A DNA stretch of 64,000 nucleotides from positions 1-64,000 of the forward strand of contig NZ_SWDB01000027.1 of NCBI RefSeq assembly GCF_005116735.1. Direction: 5' to 3'. Position 1 is the first letter of the stretch; every line of letters starts with the position of its first letter. Below, piece by piece: positions 25,353 through 37,121 of the stretch. Origin of the DNA: Thalassotalea mangrovi. GTDB taxonomy: Bacteria > Pseudomonadota > Gammaproteobacteria > Enterobacterales > Alteromonadaceae. Made by a program: the position numbers and the translations under genes. Below the pieces are notes generated by a model, which did not search any database, had not been told where the DNA came from, and saw nothing but the letters and a program-made list of their open reading frames with translations.

Positions 25353-28300
25353 TTAATAATCTAAATTTGGCGCCAGCCATTTTTCCGCTTCTTCAATACC
25401 CATCGCTTTTCGCCCGGCATAATCCGTCGCCTGCACTTTATCAATTTTGGCTACCGCAAAATACTTACTATCAGGATGTGCAAAATACCAACCACTAACC
25501 GCAGCACCAGGCCACATGGCATAACTTGAAGTGAGCTCCATGCCGATGTTTTCCTCGACGTTAAGCAATGACCAAAGCTTGCCTTTCTCAGTATGCTCAG
25601 GACAAGCTGGATACCCTGGAGCCGGGCGAATACCCTGATATTGTTCGCGAATTAACGCTTCATTATCAAATTGTTCCCCAGCGGCATAGCCCCAATAGTG
25701 AGTACGCACTTGCTCATGCAGATATTCGGCACTGGCTTCAGCTAAGCGGTCGGCAACCGCTTTTAATAAAATGCTGTTATAGGTATCGTGCTCTTCGTCA
25801 TAAGTTTTAACCAGTTCATCGGCACCGAAACCAGCAGAGACCGCAAAAGCGCCCACATAATCGTTGATGCCCTGATCCTTATCCGCCAGATAATCACTTA
25901 AGCAGCGATTGTACTGCCCTTCTTTCTTTTCAGTTTGCTGACGCAACTGACACAGGGTCATTAAAACGTCCTGTTTGCCTTCATCGGCAAATACCTCAAT
26001 ATCATCGCCATTGCGATGTGCCGGAAACAAACCAATAACGGCTTTTGCCTGAATTCGTTGATTGGCAATAATGTCATCAATCATCGCATTAGCATCATCA
26101 AATAACGTCTTTGCCTCTTCGCCAACTAGTGGATGTTCGAAGATTTTTGGATACTTACCAGACAGTTGCCAGGTTAAGAAGAAAGGGGTCCAGTCGATAT
26201 AATTGCGAATAATATTCAGGTCTAACTGTTCGAGCACCGTCACTCCGAGCTTATTCGGTGTTTTCGGCGTGTATTCTTCAAAAGAAAGTGGAAAACGGTT
26301 TGCCCTGGCAGCTTCAAGGCTTACCAGATTAGAACGAGGTCCTTTGTTGTTATGGCGTTCCCGAATGGTTTCATATTCGCGGCTCATTCTTTCTAACAGT
26401 GATGCTTTTAGCTCTTTCGATAATAATGAACCGACCACGGACACACTGCGAGACGCATTAGGTACATACACCACACCATGATCATAGTTTTGTTCAATTT
26501 TCACTGCCGTATGGGCTTTTGATGTTGTGGCTCCTCCGATAAGCAGGGGGATATCAAATTGCTGGCGCTGCATTTCAGAGGCTACATGTACCATTTCATC
26601 AAGGCTTGGGGTGATCAGCCCGGACAAGCCGATAACATCGACATTTTCCTGCCTGGCGACCTGCAGAATTTTTTCGCAGGGTACCATCACACCCAGGTCA
26701 ATCACTTCGAAGTTATTACACTGCAGGACAACACCGACAATGTTTTTGCCGATATCGTGAACATCGCCTTTTACCGTTGCCAACAACACTTTACCATTAG
26801 AACTGGCCTCGGTTTTTTCCTGTTCGATAAACGGCTGTAGATGAGCAACCGCCTGTTTCATTACCCGCGCGGATTTTACCACCTGCGGCAAAAACATCTG
26901 CCCTTCCCCGAATAGATCGCCGACCACATTCATACCATCCATTAATGGCCCTTCGATAACATCTAAGGGTCTGGAGGCATTTACCCTGGCTTCTTCGGTG
27001 TCTGCAACGATAAATTCATTAATGCCTTTAACCAACGCATGCTCGAGACGCTTGTTGACCGGTAATTCCCGCCAGGCCAAATCGGCTTTGTTCGTAGCAG
27101 CGGACTGTTGCCCCCGATACTGTTCAGCAATGTCGAGTAGGCGCTCAGTAGCACCGTCATCTTTGTTTTGCACCACATCTTCAACGGCCTCTAATAAATC
27201 CTTAGGAATGTCCTGATAAATCGCTAGTTGCCCGGCGTTAACAATTCCCATGTCCATGCCATTTTTGATGGCATGGTAGAGAAATACAGCATGGATAGCT
27301 TCGCGAACCGGATTGTTGCCCCTAAACGAAAACGACACATTAGAAACGCCGCCAGAAACCATGGCATGTGGCAAGGTTTCCTTAATATCTTTCGTTGCCT
27401 GAATAAAATCTACCGCATAGTTATTGTGCTCTTCGATACCGGTGGCGATGGCAAAGATATTCGGATCGAAGATGATATCTTCGGGCGGAAAGCCAATGTC
27501 ATCGACAAGTATACGATAAGCCCGTTGACATATTTCTACTTTGCGGGCGCGGGTATCTGCCTGCCCTACTTCATCGAACGCCATAACAATGACCGCCGCC
27601 CCGTAGCGGCGAATGGTTTTCGCTTGCTCGCGAAATGCCGCTTCGCCTTCTTTTAACGATATCGAGTTAACGACACCTTTGCCCTGGATGCATTTCAAGC
27701 CAGCAGCGAGAATATCCCACTTTGAAGAGTCGAGCATGATCGGTACTTTGGCGATATCCGGTTCACCGGCAATCAAGTTTAGAAAAGTAATCATCGCCGC
27801 TTTCGAATCCAGCATACCTTCATCCATGTTGATGTCGATGATTTGCGCACCGTTTTCAACCTGTTGCAAAGCAACGGCTATGGCTTCGTCGTACTTTTCT
27901 TCGGTAATTAATCGTCTGAATATCGCTGAGCCGGTAACATTAGTGCGCTCACCTACATTCACAAATAAACTGTCTTCACTGATAGTCAGTGCTTCCAGGC
28001 CAGACAGACGACAGGCAACGGGCTTTTTCTCGATCTTACGAGGAGTGATACCTGCGACGGTATCGGCGATACCTTTGATATGAGCCGGCGTGGTTCCGCA
28101 ACATCCGCCAACAATGTTTAAAAACCCGGATTCGGCCCATTCCCTGATGTGATCATTCATATCGTTAACGGTAAAATCGTATTCACCAAAGGCGTTTGGT
28201 AATCCGGCATTGGGGTGTGCACTTACCGCACACTCACTAATTCGGGATAACTCTTCTACGTACTGGCGCAGTTCCACTGGACCAAGAGCACAGTTCAATC

Positions 28301-29030
28301 CAAAAGCAACCGGGTTGGCGTGACGCAAAGAGTTATAGAAGGCCTCTGTAGTCTGTCCAGATAGTGTTCTGCCGGAAGCATCGGTAATGGTTCCGGAAAT
28401 CATAATCGGCAGGCGCTTGCCTACGGATTCAAAAACCTCTTCAATGGCTACGATTGCAGCTTTTGCATTGAGGGTATCAAAGATGGTTTCCACCATAATC
28501 AAATCCGCGCCGCCTTCTATCAAAGCAGTCGTTGATTCAATGTAGGCATCTTTTAACTGGTCAAACTCGATATTACGAAACGCTGGATTGTTAACGTCTG
28601 GAGATATTGAACAGGTGCGGTTAGTTGGCCCTAACACACCAGCAACAAACCGGGGTTTATCCTGTTGTTCAGCTGTTACCTCATCGGCGACCTTTCTGGC
28701 GATTTGTGCCGCAACAAGGTTAATTTCCCGACTAACGGATTGCATTTCATAATCTGCCATTGCTATCGGTGTGGCATTGAAGGTGTTGGTCTCGATAATG
28801 TCAGCACCAGCTAACAGATACTGACGATGAATATCTGCGATGATTTTCGGTTGCGTCAGCACCAGCAGGTCATTATTGCCTTTTAGGTCACATTGCCAGT
28901 CTTTAAATCGCTCGCCACGAAAGTCCTGCTCGGTCAGTTTATGATTTTGGATCATAGTGCCCATGGCGCCATCTAAAACCAGGATACGTTCTTTAAGTTG
29001 TTGTTGAAAAGTTGTGTTAGCGTCGGACAT
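25353..29030 (-). CDS. metH: Methionine synthase, cobalamin-dependent
   Basis: A 1225-residue enzyme that methylates homocysteine using methyltetrahydrofolate and B12. All four modules are present: the homocysteine domain with zinc cysteines in [11 protein letters not shown] and [11 protein letters not shown], the pterin domain ([15 protein letters not shown]), the B12 domain with the [11 protein letters not shown] cobalt-ligand histidine motif, and the C-terminal reactivation domain with [15 protein letters not shown] that binds SAM. Length equals E. coli MetH (1227). It has an AGGAAG ribosome site and follows metA by five bases, so it is under the MetJ-type operator upstream of metA. Confidence 0.97.
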   Translation of the reverse strand: MSDANTTFQQQLKERILVLDGAMGTMIQNHKLTEQDFRGERFKDWQCDLKGNNDLLVLTQPKIIADIHRQYLLAGADIIETNTFNATPIAMADYEMQSVSREINLVAAQIARKVADEVTAEQQDKPRFVAGVLGPTNRTCSISPDVNNPAFRNIEFDQLKDAYIESTTALIEGGADLIMVETIFDTLNAKAAIVAIEEVFESVGKRLPIMISGTITDASGRTLSGQTTEAFYNSLRHANPVAFGLNCALGPVELRQYVEELSRISECAVSAHPNAGLPNAFGEYDFTVNDMNDHIREWAESGFLNIVGGCCGTTPAHIKGIADTVAGITPRKIEKKPVACRLSGLEALTISEDSLFVNVGERTNVTGSAIFRRLITEEKYDEAIAVALQQVENGAQIIDINMDEGMLDSKAAMITFLNLIAGEPDIAKVPIMLDSSKWDILAAGLKCIQGKGVVNSISLKEGEAAFREQAKTIRRYGAAVIVMAFDEVGQADTRARKVEICQRAYRILVDDIGFPPEDIIFDPNIFAIATGIEEHNNYAVDFIQATKDIKETLPHAMVSGGVSNVSFSFRGNNPVREAIHAVFLYHAIKNGMDMGIVNAGQLAIYQDIPKDLLEAVEDVVQNKDDGATERLLDIAEQYRGQQSAATNKADLAWRELPVNKRLEHALVKGINEFIVADTEEARVNASRPLDVIEGPLMDGMNVVGDLFGEGQMFLPQVVKSARVMKQAVAHLQPFIEQEKTEASSNGKVLLATVKGDVHDIGKNIVGVVLQCNNFEVIDLGVMVPCEKILQVARQENVDVIGLSGLITPSLDEMVHVASEMQRQQFDIPLLIGGATTSKAHTAVKIEQNYDHGVVYVPNASRSVSVVGSLLSKELKASLLERMSREYETIRERHNNKGPRSNLVSLEAARANRFPLSFEEYTPKTPNKLGVTVLEQLDLNIIRNYIDWTPFFLTWQLSGKYPKIFEHPLVGEEAKTLFDDANAMIDDIIANQRIQAKAVIGLFPAHRNGDDIEVFADEGKQDVLMTLCQLRQQTEKKEGQYNRCLSDYLADKDQGINDYVGAFAVSAGFGADELVKTYDEEHDTYNSILLKAVADRLAEASAEYLHEQVRTHYWGYAAGEQFDNEALIREQYQGIRPAPGYPACPEHTEKGKLWSLLNVEENIGMELTSSYAMWPGAAVSGWYFAHPDSKYFAVAKIDKVQATDYAGRKAMGIEEAEKWLAPNLDY

Positions 29031-29035
29031 TGCAA

Positions 29036-29974
29036 TTAACTTCCTGCATTGGAATCGTGACTATCCTGTTCAAGGATATAAGGGGTAATTTGGTACACGT
29101 AATAATTTAACCAATTACTAAATAACAAACTGCCGTGACTGCGCCAGTTATTATTGGGTTCGAGCTCGGGGTTGTTCCCGGGGAAATAATTTACCGGAAC
29201 CGAAGGAGCAAGATTGGCCTCAACGTCGCGGTAATACTCATCCTTTAGCGTTCTGGCATCATATTCCGGGTGACCGGTTACAAACACCAGCTTTTTATCA
29301 TTACTCGCTACCAGATAGGCGCCAGCTTGCTCAGATTCGGCAAGAATAGACAGCTCACTAATGCCAGCATAAACCTCGGGCTTGATTTCACCAAAGCGGG
29401 AATGAGGTACCAGGAATGATTCGTCAAAGCCACGCGTCAACTCTTCATCTGTCACCAGGGTATTATGTTGATAGACGCCCGATAATTTGTCCTCACGCAA
29501 AGTTCTGTTAATACCGTAGAAGTGATATAGCGCTGCATGGGCAGCCCAACAGGAAAACATCGTCGATGTCACATTAGTAAGCGTCCAGTCAAACATTTCG
29601 CAAATTTTGTCCCAATATAACACCTGCTCATAATCAATTTGCCCAAGGGGGGCTCCAGTGATTATCAGGCCGTCATAGTGTTTGTGTTTAATATCATCGA
29701 ATAAACGATAGAACTGATCCAAGTGAGCTTGTGGCGTATTCTTCGACTCGTTCAAATGCAGGCGCAATAGCTCGATGTTGATTTGCAACGGCGTATTGGA
29801 AAGCATTCTCAGGATTTGAATTTCTGCTTCAATTTTATTTGGCATCAGATTCAGGATTGCCACTTCCATTGGACGAATATCCTGAGTATCCGCCCGGTTG
29901 TGGGACATGACAAAAATATTTTCATTCCCCAACACTTCGAGAGCGGGCAACTGGTCGGGAATTTTGATAGGCAT
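29036..29974 (-). CDS. metA: Homoserine O-succinyltransferase (or acetyltransferase) MetA
   Basis: A 312-residue MetA-family enzyme that activates homoserine for methionine synthesis. The catalytic Cys142 in FSCWAAH and the His235/Glu237 pair in VTGHPEYD sit at the E. coli positions. [13 protein letters not shown]-type sequence in the N-terminal part and [13 protein letters not shown] are classical. The acyl donor (succinyl- or acetyl-CoA) depends on a single active-site residue and is not decided here; [15 protein letters not shown] has Leu at the region of that switch. It leads the metA-metH operon with a GGAGG ribosome site and a MetJ-box array about 50 to 80 bases upstream. Confidence 0.95.
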   Translation of the reverse strand: MPIKIPDQLPALEVLGNENIFVMSHNRADTQDIRPMEVAILNLMPNKIEAEIQILRMLSNTPLQINIELLRLHLNESKNTPQAHLDQFYRLFDDIKHKHYDGLIITGAPLGQIDYEQVLYWDKICEMFDWTLTNVTSTMFSCWAAHAALYHFYGINRTLREDKLSGVYQHNTLVTDEELTRGFDESFLVPHSRFGEIKPEVYAGISELSILAESEQAGAYLVASNDKKLVFVTGHPEYDARTLKDEYYRDVEANLAPSVPVNYFPGNNPELEPNNNWRSHGSLLFSNWLNYYVYQITPYILEQDSHDSNAGS

Positions 29975-30022
29975 CAGGCGCCTCCTCGGAAAAGCGAAGA
30001 AACCATACTACTGAATCAATAA

Positions 30023-30054
30023 AGACATTTCAACATCTAAACGTATAGACGTCT
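30023..30054 (-). promoter_or_regulatory. MetJ operator: four tandem met boxes
   Basis: Plus-strand eight-base boxes in a row: AGACATTT (30023), CAACATCT (30031), AAACGTAT (30039) and AGACGTCT (30047). The last is a perfect match to the MetJ box AGACGTCT; the others match at five or six positions. MetJ with SAM binds tandem boxes of this spacing. Position upstream of metA supports repression of metA-metH when methionine is ample. Confidence 0.88.
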
Positions 30055-30117
30055 AAATGAAAGGTGTACTTGTTAGGTGGCTGATGAGTTTAGTTAAATT
30101 AATTACAGGATTGAAAC

Positions 30118-30138
30118 GTTCATTGTCGAACAATGAAC
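30118..30138. repeat. Perfect 9-bp inverted repeat between recA and metA
   Basis: GTTCATTGT (30118-30126), CGA, ACAATGAAC (30130-30138). It lies between the met boxes and the recA terminator. It has no U run of its own and could be an operator, part of the recA termination region, or chance. Confidence 0.5.
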
Positions 30139-30153
30139 AAGCCCTAAAAATGC

Positions 30154-30177
30154 AAAAAGCCGCTGATGCGGCTTTTT
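30154..30177 (-). terminator. Intrinsic terminator of recA
   Basis: AAAAAGCCGC, loop TGAT, GCGGCTTTTT (plus strand 30154-30177) makes a 10-bp stem flanked by A and T runs. It follows the recA stop by about 20 bases on the minus strand and insulates metA from recA. Confidence 0.88.
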
Positions 30178-30196
30178 AGGTTACGAAAAATTGTCG

Positions 30197-31228
30197 TTAT
30201 TCAGTTTCTGCTTCCGTGACTTCTTCGTCACTGGCTTTTTTTACTGTCAACAGCATAGCGCGAAGCTTGCCATCGATATCTTTGGCCATTGCTGGGTTTT
30301 CTTTTAAGTATTTACACGCATTGGCTTTACCCTGGCCGATACGCTCGCCATTACAGCTATACCAGGCTCCGGCTTTCTCAACCAACTTGTGCTTAACACC
30401 TAAGTCAATTAGCTCACCTAAGTTGTTAACCCCTTCACCGTAAAGAATCTGGAATTCAGCCTGCTTAAACGGTGGCGCGATTTTATTTTTCACGACTTTG
30501 ACTCGGGTCTCGTTACCGGTGATTTCCTCACCTTCTTTCACAGCACCGATCCGGCGAATGTCCAGACGCACTGATGCGTAGAATTTTAATGCATTACCAC
30601 CAGTAGTGGTTTCAGGATTACCGAACATCACACCAATCTTCATACGAATCTGGTTAATGAAGATTAACATGGTGTTGGATTGTTTCAGGTTACCGGTCAG
30701 TTTACGCATCGCCTGAGATAACATACGTGCCTGCAGACCCATATGGCTGTCGCCCATATCACCTTCGATTTCAGCTTTTGGTGTTAGTGCCGCTACCGAG
30801 TCAACAACGATAACATCTACCGCGCCAGAACGAGTCAACATGTCACAAATTTCTAAAGCCTGTTCACCGGTATCCGGTTGAGAAACTAACAGATCGTTGA
30901 TGTTTACACCCAGTTTTTCCGCATAAATCGGATCTAACGCGTGTTCCGCATCAACGAAGGCACAAACCTTACCATTGCGTTGAGCTTCAGCAATCACTTC
31001 CAGCGTCAACGTTGTTTTACCACTGGATTCCGGACCGTAAATCTCGATTACCCGCCCCATTGGTAAGCCGCCGGCACCTAATGCAATGTCCAGTCCCAAC
31101 GATCCCGTTGAAATGGTCTCTACATCCATGCTACGGTTCTCACCCAGCTTCATAATCGAACCTTTACCGAACTGGCGCTCAATCTGGCCTAACGCCGCCG
31201 ATAAGGCCTTTTCTTTGTTCGCATCCAT
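30197..31228 (-). CDS. recA: Recombinase RecA
   Basis: A 343-residue DNA strand-exchange ATPase and LexA co-protease. The start is the ATG of [10 protein letters not shown], with GGAGAG five bases upstream; a TTG twelve bases earlier is not needed. Walker [10 protein letters not shown] at residues 65-73, the DNA-loop segment [15 protein letters not shown], and the [19 protein letters not shown] region are all standard. The C-terminal tail is acidic ([10 protein letters not shown]). It is single-gene: its own SOS promoter and a terminator, and recX is elsewhere. Confidence 0.98.
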   Translation of the reverse strand: MDANKEKALSAALGQIERQFGKGSIMKLGENRSMDVETISTGSLGLDIALGAGGLPMGRVIEIYGPESSGKTTLTLEVIAEAQRNGKVCAFVDAEHALDPIYAEKLGVNINDLLVSQPDTGEQALEICDMLTRSGAVDVIVVDSVAALTPKAEIEGDMGDSHMGLQARMLSQAMRKLTGNLKQSNTMLIFINQIRMKIGVMFGNPETTTGGNALKFYASVRLDIRRIGAVKEGEEITGNETRVKVVKNKIAPPFKQAEFQILYGEGVNNLGELIDLGVKHKLVEKAGAWYSCNGERIGQGKANACKYLKENPAMAKDIDGKLRAMLLTVKKASDEEVTEAETE

Positions 31229-31271
31229 TAGTCTCTCCAATCGTATTCTTGTTTATACAGTAACTTTGCCC

Positions 31272-31299
31272 AGTATACTGTATAATCGTACAGTATCAA
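31272..31299 (-). promoter_or_regulatory. recA promoter with embedded LexA (SOS) box
   Basis: On the minus strand TTGATA (31294-31299), a 16-base spacer, and TATACT (31272-31277) form a sigma-70 promoter. The spacer is exactly the LexA box CTGTACGATTATACAG (CTGT-N8-ACAG, 31278-31293). This is the same arrangement as the E. coli recA promoter. LexA would block RNA polymerase until DNA damage. Confidence 0.94.
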
Positions 31300-31657
31300 T
31301 ACTAAATTTAAATTATTTTCAAAAAACCTTAAAAATACATTTAAAACAAAAACTTAAACCATACCAAGTGATAAAACAGGATATTTACATGCTGTTTACG
31401 GCTCCTTCTAACACAGGTTACAAAAATAATGTATTTGTATTGAAAACAAACCTGATTGCTATTAATTCAGCAGCAGAACCATCTAGCCCTTTCTATCAAA
31501 GGGTAAATCTTTTAACATCATCGCTAGGCGACTGACTTTACCCTTAAAGTGGCATCGACAACGAACGAGTGCACAGGCAAGGCGTCAGCCGTAACAATAA
31601 TCCGTTTTCGGTCTGATACCCCAGGCCCGTTTACCACTAGATAACGAATAAAAGTTA
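31300..31657. other. recA-mutS intergenic region
   Basis: Divergent control region, AT-rich up to about 31490. AAAGGGTAAA (31498-31507) and TTTACCCTT (31538-31546) form an inverted repeat with a 30-base loop, upstream of mutS. No known riboswitch or RNA was recognised. A short open frame at 31524-31718 on the minus strand overlaps the mutS start and is rejected. Confidence 0.45.
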
Positions 31658-34231
31658 ATGACCCAGAATCCTGAACAATTCTCCAGCCATACTCCAATGA
31701 TGCGTCAATACCTCGCAATAAAAAGCGAGTTTGAGCATATCCTTCTGTTTTACCGCATGGGCGATTTTTATGAGCTGTTTTTTGATGATGCCAAAAAAGC
31801 GGCGGATTTACTTGATATCTCCCTCACTGCCCGCGGCAAGTCAGGAGGTAACGCCATCCCGATGGCGGGGGTGCCATATCATGCGGTGGAAAATTACCTG
31901 GCCCGGTTAGTCGCGCTCGGTGAATCGGTGGCGATTTGTGAACAGGTAGGCGACCCGGCAACGAGCAAAGGCCCGGTCGAGCGTAAGGTAGTGAGAATTG
32001 TTACCCCAGGTACCCTGAGCGACGAGGCGTTATTACAGGACCGCCATGATAATTTGCTGGTATCAGTGTACGAACATGAAGGTCGATTCGGCGTATCATA
32101 CCTGGACATGAGTTCTGGTAAATTTCATTTGTGTGAACCGCAAACATCAGAACAACTATCGGCAGAATTGCAGCGTCTTGCTCCAGCCGAGGTTCTCTAT
32201 CCAGAGTCGTTTAGCCAGCCTGGGATTTTATCGCCTTACAAAGGACTCAGACGTCGTCCTGACTGGGAATATGATCACCAGACCAGCTATAAATTATTAA
32301 CCAAGCAGTTTGCCACCAAAGATTTAATCGGCTTTGGCGTTGAGGACTATGCATTAGGTATCTGTGCCAGCGGTTGTTTATTGCAATATGTAAAAGACAC
32401 ACAACGAACGGCATTGCCGCATATTCGTAATATTACCGCCCAGTCATATCAGGAGGCGGTGATCCTTGACGCTGCCACCCGTAAAAACCTGGAGCTGACC
32501 GTGAATCTGGCCGGTGGTCAAGATAACACACTTGCCAGTATCCTCGACCGAACGGCATCACCGATGGGATCGCGACTGTTCAAGCGGTGGTTGCACAGTC
32601 CACTTACCAATATTGAGAAGCTGCAACATCGTCAGGAAGCAATTGCCAGTTTGATAGATCAGGATATCTATGCGGATCTTTATGACGTGATAAAAGGCGT
32701 TGGCGACATTGAACGTATTATTGCCCGGGTGGCTCTGCGCAGTGCCCGCCCCCGGGATCTGGCAAGGTTACGAAATGCCCTGGCTTTATTACCTGAACTC
32801 CAGGATATCCTGGGCGGCGAACTGCCTCCGTTACTGGCCGAGCTAAAAACCGCAAGCGAGCCAATTACTCACCTGCATAATCTCTTAACGAGTGCCATTG
32901 TCGATAATCCCCCGGTCCTGATCCGCGACGGCGGTGTTATTCGTGAGGACTATCACCAGGAGCTGGATGAATTACGAGACTTAAGCCAGGGTGCCAGTCA
33001 GTTTCTCGCCGACCTAGAAGAGCAGGAACGACAGCGCACCGGCATTAGTAGCTTAAAAGTGGGCTACAACAAAGTACACGGTTTTTTTATTGAAATCAGC
33101 CGAGCCTCATCAGAACAGGTACCGGCAGAATATATTCGCCGCCAGACTCTTAAAAACAATGAGCGTTATATCACCGAAGAACTGAAGGCGCACGAAGAAA
33201 AAGTGCTAAGTTCACAAAGTCGTTTTCTGGCTCTGGAAAAGCGTTTATATGACGAATTATTCGACCAGTTACTACCAGAAATTGATCGACTGCAACGTTG
33301 TGCCGATGCAGTTGCCAGCCTCGATGTACTGAGCAATTTAAGTGAACGCGCAGTATCATTGAATTACCAGCAACCTGAACTTAGTTGTGAACGTATCATT
33401 GATATCAAAGCAGGTCGCCATCCGGTAGTGGAACAGGTGAGTGAACAACCCTTTATTGCCAACCCGGTCCGCTTGAGCGAAGCGCAGCAAATGCTAATCA
33501 TCACGGGTCCGAATATGGGCGGTAAATCAACCTATATGCGCCAGACGGCCCTGATAGTGTTACTGGCCCACATCGGTAGTTATGTACCTGCTGAACAGGC
33601 GGAAATTGGCATTGTCGACCGTATTTTTACGCGAATCGGCGCCTCCGATGATCTGGCATCGGGACGTTCGACCTTTATGGTGGAAATGACAGAAACGGCG
33701 AATATCCTGCATAATGCAAGTGATAAAAGTTTAGTATTACTCGATGAAATCGGCCGCGGTACCAGCACCTATGACGGTCTGTCACTGGCCTGGGCCTGCG
33801 CAGAATACCTGGCCCAAAAAACCAAAGCCTTTACCCTGTTTGCGACCCATTATTTTGAGTTAACGCAACTGGCAGAGCAATTGGACACGTTGGCGAATAT
33901 ACATTTGGACGCGGTCGAGCATGACGATTCCATTGTCTTTATGCATGCGGTTCAGGAGGGTGCAGCCAGCAAGAGCTTTGGTTTGCAAGTGGCGCAGTTG
34001 GCAGGTGTCCCGAAGGCGGTAGTAAAACGCGCGAAACAACGATTAAAAGAATTGGAAGCGGTTGTTCAAAACCAGCCAGTGACTGTTGAGACACAAGGTG
34101 CTGCTCCGCAGGCATCATTCAGTTTTAATGAAGACCATCCGGTGATTGATAAGTTACAGCACCTTGATGTTGATGCGTTAAGCCCTCGGCAAGCTTTGCA
34201 ATACTTGTACGAGCTAAAGGAAACGCTCTAA
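31658..34231 (+). CDS. mutS: DNA mismatch repair protein MutS
   Basis: An 857-residue mismatch-recognition ATPase. The mismatch-reading Phe-X-Glu is at F37-Y-E39 in MGDFYELF; Walker A GPNMGGKS starts at residue 617; the signature block [13 protein letters not shown] and Walker [15 protein letters not shown] follow; the helix-turn-helix and C-terminal oligomer region ([11 protein letters not shown]) close the protein. Length equals E. coli MutS (853). The N terminus [15 protein letters not shown] segment supports the ATG used, although the ribosome site is weak. The neighbouring recA is divergent. It converges on the exopolysaccharide locus. Confidence 0.97.
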   Translation: MTQNPEQFSSHTPMMRQYLAIKSEFEHILLFYRMGDFYELFFDDAKKAADLLDISLTARGKSGGNAIPMAGVPYHAVENYLARLVALGESVAICEQVGDPATSKGPVERKVVRIVTPGTLSDEALLQDRHDNLLVSVYEHEGRFGVSYLDMSSGKFHLCEPQTSEQLSAELQRLAPAEVLYPESFSQPGILSPYKGLRRRPDWEYDHQTSYKLLTKQFATKDLIGFGVEDYALGICASGCLLQYVKDTQRTALPHIRNITAQSYQEAVILDAATRKNLELTVNLAGGQDNTLASILDRTASPMGSRLFKRWLHSPLTNIEKLQHRQEAIASLIDQDIYADLYDVIKGVGDIERIIARVALRSARPRDLARLRNALALLPELQDILGGELPPLLAELKTASEPITHLHNLLTSAIVDNPPVLIRDGGVIREDYHQELDELRDLSQGASQFLADLEEQERQRTGISSLKVGYNKVHGFFIEISRASSEQVPAEYIRRQTLKNNERYITEELKAHEEKVLSSQSRFLALEKRLYDELFDQLLPEIDRLQRCADAVASLDVLSNLSERAVSLNYQQPELSCERIIDIKAGRHPVVEQVSEQPFIANPVRLSEAQQMLIITGPNMGGKSTYMRQTALIVLLAHIGSYVPAEQAEIGIVDRIFTRIGASDDLASGRSTFMVEMTETANILHNASDKSLVLLDEIGRGTSTYDGLSLAWACAEYLAQKTKAFTLFATHYFELTQLAEQLDTLANIHLDAVEHDDSIVFMHAVQEGAASKSFGLQVAQLAGVPKAVVKRAKQRLKELEAVVQNQPVTVETQGAAPQASFSFNEDHPVIDKLQHLDVDALSPRQALQYLYELKETL

Positions 34232-34238
34232 CACGATA

Positions 34239-34260
34239 CCTCAGGTGTTAAAGCCTGAGG
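34239..34260. terminator. Shared hairpin between convergent mutS and the sugar dehydrogenase
   Basis: CCTCAGG (34239-34245), eight-base loop, CCTGAGG (34254-34260). It overlaps the last codons of the minus-strand gene and follows the mutS stop by seven bases. The flanks lack a U run, so termination is only likely. Confidence 0.5.
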
Positions 34261-35522
34261 TCAACTTCGGCTTTGGGTAAAACATATTTGAGGTCATAAA
34301 TAAAATGACCTCGCCTGCCCCACTCGCGAATTTCTGAAGTGGTCAGTTCCAGGTACTCACGATGAGCAACCGCCAGGATTATCGCATCGTAATGATCGGT
34401 TTTCGGTCTCGATATGACATCGATGTCGTACAGAGATTTGGCCTCACTTTTGTTGCACCAGGGGTCGGTAACATCAACGTTCATATTGTATTCTTTTAAC
34501 TCATTAATAATATCTATGACTTTGGTGTTGCGGAGATCCGGGCAATTTTCTTTGAAGGTCAACCCCATAACCAATACATTAGCATGCTCCACCTTGGCAT
34601 GTTGCTTCATCATGTTTTTGACCAATTGGCTGACCACATACTCGCCCATGCCATCATTTAAGTGTCTGCCTGCTAAAATCATTTGCGGGTGATAGCCGAT
34701 ATCCTGAGCTTTTTGAGTTAAATAATAAGGATCAACGCCGATACAATGGCCACCAACCAGGCCTGGACGAAACGGCAGGAAGTTCCATTTGGTACCCGCC
34801 GCCTGTAAAACTTCAAGCGTATCAATATCAAGTTTATTGAAGATAATTGCCAGTTCATTGATAAGCGCAATATTAACGTCACGTTGGGTATTTTCGATGA
34901 CTTTCGCCGCTTCTGCGACCTTGATTGACGAAGCTTTATGGGTACCTGCGGTGATCACCGACTGATAAATCGCATCAATTTTATCGGCAATTTCCGGTGT
35001 TGAGCCGGAAGTAACTTTGAGGATCTGGGTTACCGTATGTTGTTTATCACCGGGGTTTATCCGCTCAGGCGAATATCCCGCATAAAAATCCTGATTAAAT
35101 TTCAGCCCAGATACTTTTTCAATGACCGGAATACAGTCCTCTTCCGTCGCTCCTGGATAAACCGTCGATTCATATACAACAATATCGCCTTTATCGATCA
35201 CCTTACCGAGCATTTCACTGGCTTTGAGCAATGGTGTCAGATCCGGCTGTTTGTGTTTATCAATTGGCGTAGGAACCGTTACGACATAAAAGTTACAGGC
35301 CCGAATATCCTCGATATCACTGCTAAAGGTTAATCGTGATGAGCTTTTCAGTTGCTCAGGATTTACTTCCAGGGTGTTATCCTGACCGTTTTTCAATTCT
35401 TCAATACGATCCGGATTGATATCAAAGCCTTTGGTAAGATACTTTTTGCCAAACTCTACGGCAAGAGGAAGCCCGACATAGCCAAGGCCGATCACTGCGA
35501 TTTTTGTTGTTGTAAAAGCCAT
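34248..35522 (-). CDS. UDP-HexNAc 6-dehydrogenase (TviB/WbpO type)
   Basis: A 424-residue NAD-dependent nucleotide-sugar dehydrogenase. It converts a UDP-N-acetylhexosamine to the uronic acid used in capsules and exopolysaccharides. NAD fold: [15 protein letters not shown]; middle: [10 protein letters not shown]; catalytic Cys in [16 protein letters not shown]; and the C-terminal [20 protein letters not shown]. The motif set fits the Vi antigen (TviB) and WbpO subgroup better than UDP-glucose dehydrogenase. Which epimer (GlcNAc or GalNAc) is used cannot be read. It is the last gene of the exopolysaccharide locus, 102 bases after rfbD, converging on mutS. Confidence 0.9.
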   Translation of the reverse strand: MAFTTTKIAVIGLGYVGLPLAVEFGKKYLTKGFDINPDRIEELKNGQDNTLEVNPEQLKSSSRLTFSSDIEDIRACNFYVVTVPTPIDKHKQPDLTPLLKASEMLGKVIDKGDIVVYESTVYPGATEEDCIPVIEKVSGLKFNQDFYAGYSPERINPGDKQHTVTQILKVTSGSTPEIADKIDAIYQSVITAGTHKASSIKVAEAAKVIENTQRDVNIALINELAIIFNKLDIDTLEVLQAAGTKWNFLPFRPGLVGGHCIGVDPYYLTQKAQDIGYHPQMILAGRHLNDGMGEYVVSQLVKNMMKQHAKVEHANVLVMGLTFKENCPDLRNTKVIDIINELKEYNMNVDVTDPWCNKSEAKSLYDIDVISRPKTDHYDAIILAVAHREYLELTTSEIREWGRRGHFIYDLKYVLPKAEVDLRL

Positions 35523-35624
35523 AACACTCTCTTGATGCTAATGGTTGTTTTTATTAATGAAAAGTATAGAAGAAGATCCTGCTGCCGCCATATTTTAGCT
35601 TGTTATAGCCGTTAGTCGGCGCAT

Positions 35625-36524
35625 TCAAATATCCTGCCTCTCCCGGTCAATAACCTTCATTAAGCCCTTTTTCCAGTTACTGGGTTTTACCCGCCAGCGC
35701 CGGGTTATTTTTTCATTACACATGGCTGAAAACGTTGGTCGTTTTGCCGCTGTTGGGTAATCCTCAGAAGCGATAGGCGAAATCGAAGGAAGCTGGTCAA
35801 TAAGCGAATGTTGGTGGGCAAGCGCAAAGATTTCCCGGGCGAATTCATACCAGGAAGTCGATGAGGAGCCATTGTAATGATAGATTCCCCACTGTTTTTC
35901 TCCCGCGTCTATGGCATCGATAATTTCGACGATGCTGCGCGCTAAATCACCAGCATAAGTCGGATTACCAACTTGATCATCGACTACATTAAACTCCTGT
36001 TTCCGACGTGCCAGTTTTATCATCGCCCTGACAAAATTATTACCGTATTCACTAAATACCCAGGCAGTGCGGATGATCACAAACTGGCTTAAGTAGGTCA
36101 TCACTTCCTGCTCTCCCAGATACTTAGTTAATCCGTAAACATTTTGCGGGCAGGTTTTCTCGCCAGGGGTGTAAGGTGATTGATGGTCCCCTGAAAATAC
36201 ATAATCGGTTGAAATATGAACAAGAGGAATATTGAGGTTGGCACAGGCGATGGCTAAGTTTTTACAGCCAAGCTGATTAACGGCTATCGCTAACTCTACT
36301 TCCTGCTCCGCCTTGTCGACTTGTGTGTAGGCTGCGGTATTAACGACCACGTCCGGGCAAACGCGCGCAAAGAGCTGTTGTACCGATTTACGATCGGCAA
36401 CATTCAGTTCACTGGACGGGGCAAAATACCAGAAATGCTTCTCCATCTGGTCGGCTTGTTCACCTGCGACCTCGCGGAGCGAGGATGCCAACTGTCCATA
36501 TTTACCAATAACAAGTATGTTCAT
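35625..36524 (-). CDS. rfbD: dTDP-4-dehydrorhamnose reductase
   Basis: A 299-residue SDR enzyme, last step of dTDP-L-rhamnose synthesis. The N-terminal Rossmann motif is ILVIGKYGQLASSL; the conserved VVNTAAYTQVDKAE and HISTDYVFSGD blocks are classical RmlD; YGLTKYLGE carries the catalytic Tyr and Lys. Length matches E. coli RmlD (299). It follows rfbC by 36 bases and ends the rfbBACD set. Confidence 0.95.
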   Translation of the reverse strand: MNILVIGKYGQLASSLREVAGEQADQMEKHFWYFAPSSELNVADRKSVQQLFARVCPDVVVNTAAYTQVDKAEQEVELAIAVNQLGCKNLAIACANLNIPLVHISTDYVFSGDHQSPYTPGEKTCPQNVYGLTKYLGEQEVMTYLSQFVIIRTAWVFSEYGNNFVRAMIKLARRKQEFNVVDDQVGNPTYAGDLARSIVEIIDAIDAGEKQWGIYHYNGSSSTSWYEFAREIFALAHQHSLIDQLPSISPIASEDYPTAAKRPTFSAMCNEKITRRWRVKPSNWKKGLMKVIDRERQDI

Positions 36525-36560
36525 GGGTTAGTCCTTTAAATTGGTTTATCTGCAGCGGTA

Positions 36561-37121
36561 TCAGTAATGCTGTTGATTGTTTAAAAATTGTGAAAACGGC
36601 GCCGCACGCCTGTCTTTATCTGACAGGGTAATCTCGCCAAGCTCCTTCATTGGCCACTGAATATCCAATTGCATATCATTCCACAGCAGCGAGCCCTCAT
36701 CAGCAGGATCGTAAAAATCCGTGCACTTGTATTCAAAGTCGGCGATATCCGAGAGCACCACGAAACCATGAGCAAAGCCTGGCGGTATCCAAAACTGCCG
36801 CTTATTGTCCTCAGACAGTACTTCACCATGCCAGCTGCCGAATGTTAGCGAGTCACGACGAATATCGACGGCAACATCAAACACTTCACCACGTACTACC
36901 CTGACGAGCTTGCCTTGCGGCTTTTTGATTTGGAAGTGCAGGCCTCGCAATACTCCCTTGCCTGAGCGGGAATAGTTGTCCTGGACAAAATCATCCTCGA
37001 TTCCCACGAGCTCGCGATACCGTTGCGACTGAAAGGTTTCCAGAAAAAATCCTCGGTCATCGCCAAAGGTTTGTGGCTCAATCACTTTTAAATCAGAGAT
37101 TTTTGTATCGATAACTTTCAT
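36561..37121 (-). CDS. rfbC: dTDP-4-dehydrorhamnose 3,5-epimerase
   Basis: A 186-residue cupin-fold epimerase, third step of dTDP-L-rhamnose synthesis. [19 protein letters not shown] contains the catalytic His, [14 protein letters not shown] and [14 protein letters not shown] are the standard metal-free cupin blocks. [15 protein letters not shown] opens the substrate region. Its start overlaps the end of rfbA by 29 bases, so it is tightly coupled. Length is normal. Confidence 0.95.
   Translation of the reverse strand: MKVIDTKISDLKVIEPQTFGDDRGFFLETFQSQRYRELVGIEDDFVQDNYSRSGKGVLRGLHFQIKKPQGKLVRVVRGEVFDVAVDIRRDSLTFGSWHGEVLSEDNKRQFWIPPGFAHGFVVLSDIADFEYKCTDFYDPADEGSLLWNDMQLDIQWPMKELGEITLSDKDRRAAPFSQFLNNQQHY

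Noticed and set aside
31524-31718. Minus-strand frame overlapping the mutS start
   Set aside because: Overlaps a certain gene and has no ribosome site or recognisable sequence.
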